A DNA stretch of 64,000 bases from Mammaliicoccus sp. Dog046. Lineage in GTDB: Bacteria > Bacillota > Bacilli > Staphylococcales > Staphylococcaceae. A program made the translations under genes and the position numbers. The stretch spans positions 1-64,000 of the forward strand of contig NZ_CP120131.1 of the NCBI RefSeq assembly GCF_034039665.1, written 5' to 3'. Position 1 is the first letter of the stretch. Each line of letters begins with the position of its first letter. The notes beneath the pieces are model-generated. The model ran no database searches. It was not told the DNA's origin and saw only the letters and a program-made list of their open reading frames with translations. This document shows, in pieces, positions 42,019 to 50,869 of this stretch.

Positions 42019-44334
42019 TTGGATTTAGAATCAAAGATAAAATTAAAAAAGGAATTGAGTATACTTTATAATCTTTATAAATTTTCAATGGATGAGTTAC
42101 TACAATATAAAGCTTTGAATTATTCAGAAATAGATTTATCAAAAGAAGAAATTCATGAAGCTATCACAAAAAAGATTGATCCAATTTATTCACTTGCTGT
42201 TGGTGACAAGTTTGATAGATTATATAGTTTATCAAATAGGTATTTTATAAATTTAGAGTCAAAAAATTTAGGTAACGACTTTATAGATAAAGTAAAACGA
42301 TACCAAATTAGTCATTTAGAAAATATTCATATATATATCGATAAATACTTTAGAAAAGTGTTTATGGATCCAAACATACATAAATTTTTGAAGAACGAAC
42401 CCATTATAATAAAACATATGTACATTAAGAAGAAAAATAATAACTATATCCTTGAATTTGAATCAAATGGATTAGATGCGCTTTCTAAACAAATTACTGG
42501 AAATAAAGGAGGAAAAAACAATAATGTAATAGATTCACTCTTATTTAGTGAAATCGAGTTACAGAATATCGTTAATAAGAATGTGTCTAAAGGTATTACA
42601 ATTAATAAAGTTATTAAAGACCTAAATTTAAGCTTAAAACATGTTAAAGTCGAAATTCCATATATCTACTTTGGACAAGACATAAGTCAAACAAGTTTCC
42701 AATTTAAATTAAGCCAAACAAGTCAAAAGAAAACGATTTATAAAGGTAAAAACATTGAAGGGAAATATGGTTATAAACGTGATGAAATGACCCAGCGGAT
42801 ATTAAAACTAAAAAATACATATACATTTGATCCTAATATGTTTAGAAACAGTAATGGTGAAGAAAAAGCTCAATTTGATTTGACTAGGTATGAAAACGAC
42901 ATCTTAGATTTTCTAGTTACATCAGTTGTAGATTATCCGTTTCCTAATACACCTAAAAAGCGAAATGATGAAAAATCAATTAATAAAGTCTATAATGATC
43001 TATCTAATAATGAGTTCTTAAAATATACAAATAATCAAGTTGAAAAAATTAGTTTACTACCCAATAATGAACTAAAAAAGAATCTTACTAATGATGATAC
43101 ATATAAATATATAGAAGAACTTACTAATCGAAATCAACCAAAACTTCAAGCTCAGCTATCGAAATTTTTTAATAAAGTAGATGAGGTAAACTACTACGAA
43201 GCCAATCTACTGTATAGTAGATTGGCTCAAAAAATAGATGAAGTTTTAGTGGATTATGATATAGAAAAAACTAATTATGACATTGAATATAAAGCTTTCA
43301 ATGAAGCTTCACATACATATTCCATTGAATATCTTGATTTTGTTTCTGAGTATTATAAATATATACAAAAAGCTTTCTTTAGTGCTAATGATGAAAATAA
43401 TGAAGACATAGCTAATAGACCATCTAAAATGAGTTTTATTGAGACATATGAAAGGGTTAAATTTCTCGATAATATTAAGAAAACTAAAATTGTTTCGAAA
43501 AATAATAAAGAAGAATATCTTGTATATAAATATCACGCTATTAATAAGTATGCTAAAGCGGAAGCTACTATAAATGATATCATGGTTAAAAATATATTGA
43601 ATATTCCAAAAAGTATATATAGAAAAAAAGACGATGAAATAACAAAAATGATAAAAGATAAAAAACACATTAAAACAGAGATTGAAGAAAAGCCAGTAGA
43701 AAATGATAAGTCACTAAAATACGATGAGGACACTAAAGTTAAAGGAAATAGTAATGACTATAATCAACTTAAGAGTAGAGAATATTATGAAAATTTATTG
43801 TATAGTGAAAGATTAAAATATGAATTAAAAACAGCTGGTGAAATGAAGAATATAAAAGAAAAAGTAAATTTACTGTATCGAGAAACAATAAAATCTATAG
43901 AGGATTTAGCTTTTTATATCTTATCAGAATATTTATCAATTTCAGAGTACAATGAATCCAAATTTTTGACCAATACTAGTCTAGCCGATAATAACAATAT
44001 AAGTGAACTAAAAGATATTTATTTTAAGGCTAACCCTTTGTATCAGTTTTCTAAAGAACATAAAATCGAAAGAGATAGTGAATTCATACCGTTATTATCA
44101 CTATTAGATAAAGTGATAAAGCAACTTAACTCTTATTTCGATAAGTATAAAGATAATTATGATATACATCATAAGTTAATGGATGAAAATGTTGCAAATC
44201 AACTAATAAATGCGAACTCTTATAAAGGGAATAATTTATTAGTTGAACAAGCTATAGAAGCAATAACGAGTATGAAACTTAGAGAAGACCTATACAAGTA
44301 TCACATAAAAACGCAAAATCAAATCAAAGAATAG
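42019..44334 (+). CDS. Uncharacterised 771-residue SCC cargo protein
   Basis: I do not recognise this protein. It is about 771 residues, strongly hydrophilic and rich in Lys, Asn, Ile and Tyr, with several helix-rich, possibly coiled stretches (about 395-470 and 595-640). There is no signal peptide, membrane segment, Walker motif or obvious catalytic signature. A charged, low-complexity linker (IEEKPVENDKSLKYDEDTK) lies near residue 560. TTG at 42019 is preferred because AAAAGGG sits 10 nt upstream; an in-frame GTG at 42010 is too close to it. It is a single-gene unit with its own terminator, placed in the rlmH-proximal cargo slot of the SCC where defence genes are often carried. A defence role is only a guess. 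Confidence 0.8.
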   Translation: MDLESKIKLKKELSILYNLYKFSMDELLQYKALNYSEIDLSKEEIHEAITKKIDPIYSLAVGDKFDRLYSLSNRYFINLESKNLGNDFIDKVKRYQISHLENIHIYIDKYFRKVFMDPNIHKFLKNEPIIIKHMYIKKKNNNYILEFESNGLDALSKQITGNKGGKNNNVIDSLLFSEIELQNIVNKNVSKGITINKVIKDLNLSLKHVKVEIPYIYFGQDISQTSFQFKLSQTSQKKTIYKGKNIEGKYGYKRDEMTQRILKLKNTYTFDPNMFRNSNGEEKAQFDLTRYENDILDFLVTSVVDYPFPNTPKKRNDEKSINKVYNDLSNNEFLKYTNNQVEKISLLPNNELKKNLTNDDTYKYIEELTNRNQPKLQAQLSKFFNKVDEVNYYEANLLYSRLAQKIDEVLVDYDIEKTNYDIEYKAFNEASHTYSIEYLDFVSEYYKYIQKAFFSANDENNEDIANRPSKMSFIETYERVKFLDNIKKTKIVSKNNKEEYLVYKYHAINKYAKAEATINDIMVKNILNIPKSIYRKKDDEITKMIKDKKHIKTEIEEKPVENDKSLKYDEDTKVKGNSNDYNQLKSREYYENLLYSERLKYELKTAGEMKNIKEKVNLLYRETIKSIEDLAFYILSEYLSISEYNESKFLTNTSLADNNNISELKDIYFKANPLYQFSKEHKIERDSEFIPLLSLLDKVIKQLNSYFDKYKDNYDIHHKLMDENVANQLINANSYKGNNLLVEQAIEAITSMKLREDLYKYHIKTQNQIKE

Positions 44335-44344
44335 ACTATATTAA

Positions 44345-44376
44345 CCAATACACAATTACGTGTATTGGTTTTTTTA
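44345..44376 (+). terminator. Terminator after the 771-residue gene
   Basis: CCAATACAC and GTGTATTGG around AATTAC, followed by TTTTTTT. Confidence 0.92.
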
Positions 44377-44492
44377 TCAGAAAAAAAATAAAAATTTCTG
44401 ATGTCATTATTTATTAAGAGAATGGTGACATACTTAAAGTGTTGATTGGCCAATCGACTATTATATTAAATTAATAATAGGAGTGATGACAG

Positions 44493-45578
44493 ATGTTAGA
44501 AAGACTAGCATATGAAATTGAGTTTAACAAAACTGAGAAATGGTTGATATCTGGTTATTCAGATCAGAGTGAAGTAAATGAAATGAAAAATGGGTTGTTA
44601 ATCAATTACAACAGAAAGATTCAACAGCTTGATGATGAAAGTGAAAAATTACTAAATCAGTATAATGATTTACACAACGAGTTGTTGCCACTAGTCGATG
44701 ATATAGAACAAGTTGGGATAGACTTTGATATCGATAAACTAAGAAGAACTGGCAAGTTGCTAATAGATAGATCAAAAAATGAAAGTAATCGCTATCGAAT
44801 TGAAAGATTGCTAGAAAAGCTTTCAAATTCATTGGAAGGTAACAAGCTTAAAACTAAATTGAATCTGATTGGCGGTGTTACACATCGCATAACGACAGCT
44901 TCATATAATATTCAAGGGCTTCCTAGTGAAATTAAGGCATGCATTATACCGTCTCAATTTAAGCGTGTATATATGATTGATTTCAGTGCATTTGAACCTT
45001 CGGTAGCAGCTTACATGTCGGATGATAAGACTTTAATAGCATACTTGAAGAGTGATGATGGTTTATATGAGCGTTTATTGAAAGGTCTAAACTTATCCTC
45101 TGATTATAGGAATGCTGTAAAAGTATGTTTTATCGGATCATTCTTATTCGGAGGTAACTATCACAATTTTAAATTGAGTGAGGAAGTACCTGAAGTAGAG
45201 TGGCATAACTTAATAAAGAAATTCAGTAATTATATGCTTCTAAGTAACCAAGTGATAACAAGCAAGAAGTTGATTATGCCTTATGGAATAGAAAATGATG
45301 TTAGTCACTTAAATGATAAAAAAGTGATGGGTCAATATGTACAAAATGTCGCAAGCTATGTATTTAAACATGTTTTAAAAGAAGTTTATATAAAGCAATG
45401 CATGAATGAGTCATTTAGAATTATGTTGCCTATTCACGATGCAATTATGATTGAGTGTTATACAGAGGAAGTTGCTCAATCAGTAGCTAATCTCATGGTA
45501 CAAACGGCAAATGGACTATTTAAGGATAGCTTTGCTAAAGCAACCATAGAGGAAATTGGAGGTAGAGACAATGAATAA
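44493..45578 (+). CDS. ccPol: SCC A-family polymerase/primase CcPol
   Basis: A 361-residue shortened family A DNA polymerase of the type carried with ccrC, known to act as a primase with its partner MP. Motif A is recognisable in YMIDFSAFEPSVAAYMSDD (about 162-180), the finger helix region in VCFIGSFLFGGNYHNF, and motif C in IHDAIMIECY (about 314-323). No exonuclease domain is present. RBS is AGGAGTG. Its end overlaps MP by 8 nt, so the two are coupled. Confidence 0.88.
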   Translation: MLERLAYEIEFNKTEKWLISGYSDQSEVNEMKNGLLINYNRKIQQLDDESEKLLNQYNDLHNELLPLVDDIEQVGIDFDIDKLRRTGKLLIDRSKNESNRYRIERLLEKLSNSLEGNKLKTKLNLIGGVTHRITTASYNIQGLPSEIKACIIPSQFKRVYMIDFSAFEPSVAAYMSDDKTLIAYLKSDDGLYERLLKGLNLSSDYRNAVKVCFIGSFLFGGNYHNFKLSEEVPEVEWHNLIKKFSNYMLLSNQVITSKKLIMPYGIENDVSHLNDKKVMGQYVQNVASYVFKHVLKEVYIKQCMNESFRIMLPIHDAIMIECYTEEVAQSVANLMVQTANGLFKDSFAKATIEEIGGRDNE

Positions 45579-45942
45579 TGACAGAGGTCAAAGTTTACAA
45601 ATCCCACAAAAAACAACACTAAGAGCAGGTCATATATATGTTGCTACATTGCGTTCTGTAATTGAGACAGATTTTTCAGGCGAAATTAAACATCGATTCA
45701 TATATGAAGTTGAGTTGGAAAAACAAACGTTTCATGTGAAACGAAATATTTCGATAGTTGCTACAGATAAGCAATTATCAATATCTGAGTGGCTGAAACG
45801 ACATAGTAATTATAGCGTTAATCACATCAATTATGAGCCTTACATTGACCAACAACATTTAATCCTTGTAGGTGAATATAGAGAAAGCTATTACGTAGAA
45901 GACATAGCACCATTAAATGAGTTTGGGGGAATATTAAAATGA
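45571..45942 (+). CDS. mp: SCC primase partner MP (ssDNA-binding)
   Basis: A protein of about 123 residues encoded between ccPol and cch2, the position of MP, which binds single-stranded DNA and works with CcPol. The start ATG 45571 follows GGAGGT and lies inside ccPol; the frame is open a few codons further upstream. It has a basic, beta-rich composition (KHRFIYEVELEKQTFHVKRN). It ends in an ATGA overlap with cch2. The assignment rests mainly on context and size. Confidence 0.8.
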   Translation: MNNDRGQSLQIPQKTTLRAGHIYVATLRSVIETDFSGEIKHRFIYEVELEKQTFHVKRNISIVATDKQLSISEWLKRHSNYSVNHINYEPYIDQQHLILVGEYRESYYVEDIAPLNEFGGILK

Positions 45943-47570
45943 GCCATATTTTACAAATGTTAATGAAATTATTAAGTGAGGCAAAGGAGGCAATCGACCG
46001 TGAAGGTCTGATTGCTCTCCTAACTAATAGTATCGCCAATGACAATGAACTTGAAGAAGTTGAATTATCAGAAATGGTGTATAACGAGTTTATTGATCAA
46101 TTACACCTTAACATTCCTAAAAATAAGGACTACCGAGCTAATATATATAGTTACTATAGAATTCAGAAAAAACCGAATGACACAATATTAATTGACATGA
46201 TGATGAACGTTTTTCATATCAAACGATTCGATTCTGAACTATTTATTTTTACCGATAAAGGTTGGCAAAAAGTAAGTGACGATAAATTGCAAGATTTGGT
46301 ATCTAAAATGGTACAAGTACTTTTAGTCGACTTTAGACCTTCACAAAGCGTATTGAGAAATGTAGTTGAGGGCTTACAAAAATCATCAGATATTGAGAAT
46401 CTTTCTGTGAATGAGCAATATATTGGTTGTGGTCCGAACATGTTCGATCTAAGCGATTATAAAGTAGTTAAAAATAATATAGAAGTTTTTCCTAAAACAC
46501 GATTGAATTTGGATTTAGATCTAAGCGATTCTATTAGTGATACTATACCTGTAAGCTTTAATCAGTACATGTTTGATTTAGCAAATCATGATGAAGATTT
46601 GAAAAGTTTTCTAATCCAACATACGTCTGTGCTACTTACAGCGGATGCAAAACTTCGTCGAGGGCTTATTTTATATGGAACAGCTAACAATGGGAAATCA
46701 GTATATATTAAATTATTAAAGTCATTCTTTTATAGCAATGATGTCCTATCAAAAACGCTTAATGAATTAGGTGGACGATTCGACAAAGAGAGTTTGATTG
46801 GTAAACGTTTAATGGCAAGTGATGAAATTGGAGAAGCTAGAATTAATGAAAGAGTAGTTAATGATTTTAAAAAATTACTTTCAGTTGAGCCTATTCATGT
46901 TGATCGTAAAGGACAGACACAAGTCGAAGTTACTTTGGATTTAAAACTTATCTTTAATACGAATGCTGTACTAAACTTTCCTGCTGAGCATGCTAAAGCA
47001 CTAGAACGTCGAATAGCAGTTATACCTTGCGATTTCTATGTGCAGAAGGCTGATTCCAAATTGAATGACAAGCTTCAGATTGAGAAGAAAGACATATTTT
47101 TATACCTAATGTATGTCTACAAGCAAATCTTAAGTAATGATACCGAAAAGCTTGAAAATGAGCGAGTTACAAATATTACACATGATTGGTTAAATTTTGG
47201 CTATTACTTTATAGCATCTAAAACAGTAAGTATCAATAAACAAAAAGACTGTATTAGGCTAATAAGAAATCTTACAAGTCATAATAAAGGGTCTCGTGTA
47301 AAAGTTTCGAAATTAAATAATGTTATAAAGCAGGAAATGAGTTTAAGTAGTCAATTTATTAAGGAACTTGTAATGCATAATCTAAATAGCCAAATTATAT
47401 CAAGAGACGGTTATGAATATTGGACTGATTTAGCTTGGAATAATGATTCTAATAATGATAAAAATGAATCATTAGAGCGTAAATCACCAGAATTTAACGT
47501 AACAGAAAGTGAATTTCAATATACGGATGAAAATACGTGGCCACAAGATGAGGAGGGATTTTTAAAATGA
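45939..47570 (+). CDS. cch2: SCC replicative helicase Cch2
   Basis: A 543-residue AAA+ helicase related to phage/plasmid P4-type primase-helicases. Walker A is GTANNGKSVYIKLL (about 246-259), Walker B MASDEIGEA (about 288-296) and sensor 1 LIFNTNAVLNFP (about 332-343). An N-terminal region of about 190 residues precedes the motor and a winged-helix-like segment follows. Cch2 lets the excised SCC replicate. It is coupled by ATGA overlaps to MP upstream and to a 25-codon ORF downstream. Confidence 0.88.
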   Translation: MSHILQMLMKLLSEAKEAIDREGLIALLTNSIANDNELEEVELSEMVYNEFIDQLHLNIPKNKDYRANIYSYYRIQKKPNDTILIDMMMNVFHIKRFDSELFIFTDKGWQKVSDDKLQDLVSKMVQVLLVDFRPSQSVLRNVVEGLQKSSDIENLSVNEQYIGCGPNMFDLSDYKVVKNNIEVFPKTRLNLDLDLSDSISDTIPVSFNQYMFDLANHDEDLKSFLIQHTSVLLTADAKLRRGLILYGTANNGKSVYIKLLKSFFYSNDVLSKTLNELGGRFDKESLIGKRLMASDEIGEARINERVVNDFKKLLSVEPIHVDRKGQTQVEVTLDLKLIFNTNAVLNFPAEHAKALERRIAVIPCDFYVQKADSKLNDKLQIEKKDIFLYLMYVYKQILSNDTEKLENERVTNITHDWLNFGYYFIASKTVSINKQKDCIRLIRNLTSHNKGSRVKVSKLNNVIKQEMSLSSQFIKELVMHNLNSQIISRDGYEYWTDLAWNNDSNNDKNESLERKSPEFNVTESEFQYTDENTWPQDEEGFLK

Positions 47571-47644
47571 ATGAGCAACAAATTGAAGCGATTGTAGAAA
47601 TTATGACACCTATCCTCGAAGAACGGATTATTAAAGAGAAGTAA
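47567..47644 (+). CDS. 25-residue ORF coupled to cch2
   Basis: The ATG overlaps the cch2 stop as ATGA, and an excellent RBS (AGGAGGGA) lies 8 nt upstream. The peptide begins MNEQQIEAIVEIMTPILEE and ends RIIKEK; it is predicted to be one amphipathic helix. It is followed by a terminator-like hairpin. Too short to assign a function; the start signals argue that it is translated. Confidence 0.55.
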   Translation: MNEQQIEAIVEIMTPILEERIIKEK

Positions 47645-47651
47645 GAAAAAT

Positions 47652-47680
47652 AAGCACTATAGGCAAGAGCCTATAGTGCA
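47652..47680 (+). terminator. Terminator of the SCC replication operon
   Basis: GCACTATAGGC and GCCTATAGTGC around AAGA, followed by a weak ACATATTTT tail. Confidence 0.75.
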
Positions 47681-47743
47681 CATATTTTAAAGTGGTAAAA
47701 GTGACAAAAACTAAGGTAAATATAAATATATATTATCAATGTG

Positions 47744-47777
47744 ATGTTATGAAGACCTAAGGTCTATAGAGTAACAT
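47744..47777. promoter_or_regulatory. Nested dyad upstream of ccrC
   Basis: The inner palindrome AGACCTAAGGTCT (47753-47765) is flanked by the outer arms ATGTTA (47744-47749) and TAACAT (47772-47777). It ends 22 nt before the ccrC start, just before the RBS AAAAAAGGAG, so it may be an operator or an mRNA leader hairpin. Confidence 0.5.
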
Positions 47778-47799
47778 AATAAAAAAGGAGACATAAACT

Positions 47800-49476
47800 A
47801 TGAATAAGAAAATAGCATTATACTCTAGGGTAAGTACGTCAGAACAATCTGAGCGTGGTTATTCGATTCATGAACAAGAACAAGTATTGATTAAAGAAGT
47901 ACTTAAACATTTCCCAGGTTATGAATATCAAACATACACAGACTCGGGTATATCTGGTAAAAATATTCAAGACCGTCCAGCAATGAAGCAATTATTAGAC
48001 GATGTAAAAGCGAACAAAATTGAAATGGTACTAAGTTGGAAACTCAATCGTATTTCACGGTCAATGCGTGATGTATTTAATATTATTCACGATTTTAAAG
48101 AACATGGTGTTGGGTATAAATCGATATCTGAGAATATAGATACATCAGAATACTCAGGTGAGATATTAGTGACTATGTTTGGCTTGATTGGTTCTATAGA
48201 AAGACAAACACTGATATCAAATGTGAAGATGTCAATGAATGCTAAAGCAAGGCAAGGAGAGGCCATTACAGGACGTGTTTTAGGTTATAAGTTATCTCTT
48301 AATCCAGTGACACAAAAAAATGACTTGGTTATAGATGAGCATGAAGCGAATATTGTGAAAGAAATTTTTAATTTATATTTGAAGCATAATAAAGGACTTA
48401 AAGCCATTACAACAATACTAAACCAAAGAGGATATCGTACCATTAATCATAAACCATTCTCAGTATTTGGGGTCAAATACATTCTAAATAATCCAGTTTA
48501 TAAAGGATTTGTAAGATTTAATAATTATCAAAATTGGTCCGCTAAAAGACGAAGTGGTAAAAGTGGAGAAAATGACGTGATTTTGGTGAAAGGTAAACAT
48601 GAAGCAATTATAAGTGAAGAAATGTTTGATAAGGTACACGAAAAATTAGTATCTAAAAGCTTTAAACCCGGACGCCCTATTGGTGGAGACTTTTATCTTC
48701 GCGGACTTATTAAGTGTCCAGAATGCGGTAATAATATGGTGTGCAGACGAACTTATTACAATACGAAAAAATCAAAAGAACGTACAATCAAGCGTTATTA
48801 CATTTGTTCTTTATTTAATCGCTCAGGAAGTGCTGCTTGTCATAGCAACTCTATAAAAGCTGAGGTGGTCGAGGCAGTTATTCATAAGCACCTTAATATC
48901 ATCTTATCTCAGCCTGAAGTTGTGGGAAAGATTTGTGAAGATGTTATTGAGAATATTAAGCATAAGCAAATGGCCCCTATTGAAGCAGTAGACGATATAG
49001 ACACTTTAAAGAGACAAAAGCATAAAATAAAAACACAACAAGAAAGACTCTTAGAATTATTTTTGGATGATCAAATGGATAGTACATTACTTAGTGAAAA
49101 ACAAAAGGAACTCAATGCACAGCTTGTAACTATAGAAGAAAAGATAAAAACAGCAAATAACCAAAAAGTTAATCAACCCGTAACGATGAACTACAAAGTT
49201 TTAAAAGTACGTCTTATTATGTTGATGAATAGGTTTAGTGCATCTCTCAAGAAAGCAGACCCAGAAGCTAAAAATCAGCTAATGAAAATGTTGATTGACT
49301 CCATAGAAATAACAAAAGATAAGCAAGTAAAACTGATACGGTACAAAATAGACGAAACACTTATCCCTCAATCTTTGAAAAAAGATTGGGGGACTTTTTT
49401 TATGCCTCAATTTCATTTTGTGATTGATGATAAAAATAAATGTTACGTCTCTAAATTTACCACTTTTACCACTTAA
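47800..49476 (+). CDS. ccrC: Cassette chromosome recombinase CcrC
   Basis: A large serine recombinase of 558 residues, the CcrC length. The N-terminal resolvase domain has YSRVSTSEQ with catalytic Ser12 and the arginine region NRISRSMRD. A recombinase domain and a zinc ribbon (CPECGNNMVCRR ... YYICSLFNRSGSAAC) are followed by a coiled coil (about 395-450). It catalyses excision and integration of the SCC at rlmH without a CcrB partner. A strong hairpin plus T run lies within the last 100 nt of the coding sequence. A second, truncated copy lies at 58188-59152. Confidence 0.92.
   Translation: MNKKIALYSRVSTSEQSERGYSIHEQEQVLIKEVLKHFPGYEYQTYTDSGISGKNIQDRPAMKQLLDDVKANKIEMVLSWKLNRISRSMRDVFNIIHDFKEHGVGYKSISENIDTSEYSGEILVTMFGLIGSIERQTLISNVKMSMNAKARQGEAITGRVLGYKLSLNPVTQKNDLVIDEHEANIVKEIFNLYLKHNKGLKAITTILNQRGYRTINHKPFSVFGVKYILNNPVYKGFVRFNNYQNWSAKRRSGKSGENDVILVKGKHEAIISEEMFDKVHEKLVSKSFKPGRPIGGDFYLRGLIKCPECGNNMVCRRTYYNTKKSKERTIKRYYICSLFNRSGSAACHSNSIKAEVVEAVIHKHLNIILSQPEVVGKICEDVIENIKHKQMAPIEAVDDIDTLKRQKHKIKTQQERLLELFLDDQMDSTLLSEKQKELNAQLVTIEEKIKTANNQKVNQPVTMNYKVLKVRLIMLMNRFSASLKKADPEAKNQLMKMLIDSIEITKDKQVKLIRYKIDETLIPQSLKKDWGTFFMPQFHFVIDDKNKCYVSKFTTFTT
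49365..49402 (+). terminator. Intrinsic-terminator structure inside ccrC
   Basis: CCCTCAATCTTT (49365-49376) pairs over 12 bp with AAAGATTGGGGG (49381-49392) around a GAAA tetraloop, followed by ACTTTTTTT. It lies in frame within ccrC, about 75 nt before the stop. The ccrC fragment has the same structure at 59041-59075. Confidence 0.65.
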
Positions 49477-49580
49477 ATCAGATTGGATAGGATATAGCGA
49501 GTATAACGAAAAATCAAATATATATTATATCCATGAATATGTATAAATATATTCAAACAATAATACAGGAGGTCATTACT

Positions 49581-49931
49581 ATGACACTAGAAAAACAACT
49601 CAAGCATTATATTACACATTTATTTAGCCTACCCAAAAATGAAGAATGGGAATGTGAAGCGATTGATGAAGTCTCTGACAATATACTACCAGATCAATAT
49701 GTCAGACTTGGTCCACTTACCAACAAAATACTTCATACGTATACTTACTATTCTGACACACTTCATGAAAGACATATATACCCCTTTATCCTCTACTATC
49801 AGAAACAACTCATTGCGATTGGTTATATAGATGAAAAAAACGATATGGACTTCTTATATCTTCATAACACAGTTATGCCACTACTAGATCAAAGAAACTT
49901 ACTTGAAAAGGAGAATTATAATAATGAATAA
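49581..49931 (+). CDS. Uracil-DNA glycosylase inhibitor SAUGI (DUF950)
   Basis: A 116-residue acidic protein matching the staphylococcal SAUGI inhibitor, which mimics DNA and blocks uracil-DNA glycosylase. Characteristic segments are LEKQLKHYITHLFSLPK, LPDQYVRLGPLTNKIL and DFLYLHNTVMPLLDQRN. The ATG at 49581 follows CAGGAGGT; an upstream in-frame ATG at 49533 lacks an RBS. It lies directly after ccrC, the standard SCC position, and starts a run of overlapping genes. Confidence 0.88.
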   Translation: MTLEKQLKHYITHLFSLPKNEEWECEAIDEVSDNILPDQYVRLGPLTNKILHTYTYYSDTLHERHIYPFILYYQKQLIAIGYIDEKNDMDFLYLHNTVMPLLDQRNLLEKENYNNE

Positions 49932-50016
49932 ATGGATTTATATCGCAGAAATAAGTATCACTGTAATTACCGAAGTGATATCAATGATGAAAGATATAGA
50001 AAAGGAGCAATCATGA
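49924..50016 (+). CDS. 30-residue ORF between SAUGI and DUF960
   Basis: The ATG at 49924 overlaps the end of SAUGI by 8 nt behind AAAAGGAG. The peptide MNKWIYIAEISITVITEVIS plus MMKDIEKEQS ends by overlapping the DUF960 start (ATGATGA). The first half is hydrophobic, possibly a membrane helix. Gene-end overlaps on both sides suggest translation. The function is unknown. Confidence 0.45.
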   Translation: MNKWIYIAEISITVITEVISMMKDIEKEQS

Positions 50017-50327
50017 TGGAACGTTATATTACCAGAGGTATTGCCTCTAACTTACCAGAAGCGTTACAGCAACAGTTATGGAAACTTGTAGCACAACGTG
50101 AAAACGAACAGTCCAAGGAACTAGAAGAAATAGATTATTTTCATATCTTCCAGTTCAACATGCACAATAATCAATTATATATCAAGCACAAACAAGAACG
50201 TCCTGAGTATGTCAAAATTCATAAAGCTAATTATTCAAAAGCTATCGATATCAATAAGGTCTACGTCATACGAGAAGATGATGTAGACCTTTCTTATTAT
50301 GTCATGTTATTACCGGATGAATACTAA
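50013..50327 (+). CDS. DUF960 domain protein
   Basis: A 104-residue protein of the DUF960 family found downstream of ccr genes in most SCC elements. Start at ATG 50013 (MMERYITRGIASNLP) with AAAGGAG upstream. Segments LWKLVAQRENEQSKELEEID and DYFHIFQF are typical. Function unknown. Confidence 0.85.
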   Translation: MMERYITRGIASNLPEALQQQLWKLVAQRENEQSKELEEIDYFHIFQFNMHNNQLYIKHKQERPEYVKIHKANYSKAIDINKVYVIREDDVDLSYYVMLLPDEY

Positions 50328-50343
50328 CTAGGAGGAAACAAAC

Positions 50344-50850
50344 ATGCAGACAATAAAGAACACATTAGAAACTGAAGCTATTTTCAGTGATGACCAACAG
50401 CATCGCTATCTACTTAAAAAGACATGGGATAAAGATAAACAAGTTATCACAATCATTACTATGTATCCACATTATGATGGCGTACTCAACATAGACTTAA
50501 CAACACAACTGATTATGAACAAAGTTTCAGAAATGGATGCATTTGGTTCAATTAATTTTATGAATCTATACTCTAATATAACGACACCAATCAACCTAAA
50601 ACATCTAGAAAATGCCTATGATAAGCATACAGAGATTCAAATTATGAAAGCTGTGAAAGAATCTGACGAAGTGATATTAGCTTGGGGCGCCTATGCTAAG
50701 AAGCCAGTTGTTGAAGCACGTGTAAATGAAATTTTAGAGATGTTGAAACTGCATAAAAAGAAAGTGAAACAACTCATCAACCCAGAAACGAATGAAATTA
50801 TGCATCCACTCAATCCTAAGGCACGTCAAAAATGGAGTTTGAAATCATAG
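50344..50850 (+). CDS. DUF1643 domain protein
   Basis: A 168-residue protein of the DUF1643 family, the third of the conserved post-ccr gene trio. Characteristic segments are ITIITMYPHYDGVLNIDLTT, FGSINFMNLYSNITTP and VILAWGAYAKKPVVEARVNE. The C-terminus LNPKARQKWSLKS resembles nucleotide-handling relatives, but no function is established. RBS is TAGGAGG, 14 nt after DUF960. Confidence 0.87.
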   Translation: MQTIKNTLETEAIFSDDQQHRYLLKKTWDKDKQVITIITMYPHYDGVLNIDLTTQLIMNKVSEMDAFGSINFMNLYSNITTPINLKHLENAYDKHTEIQIMKAVKESDEVILAWGAYAKKPVVEARVNEILEMLKLHKKKVKQLINPETNEIMHPLNPKARQKWSLKS

Positions 50851-50869
50851 CAAATATATTGAGGTCAAT

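Noticed and set aside
43309..43733. Minus-strand hydrophobic open frames opposite the 771-residue gene
   Set aside because: Antisense of a Lys/Asn-rich gene gives Phe/Ile-rich frames by chance; no RBS or family resemblance.
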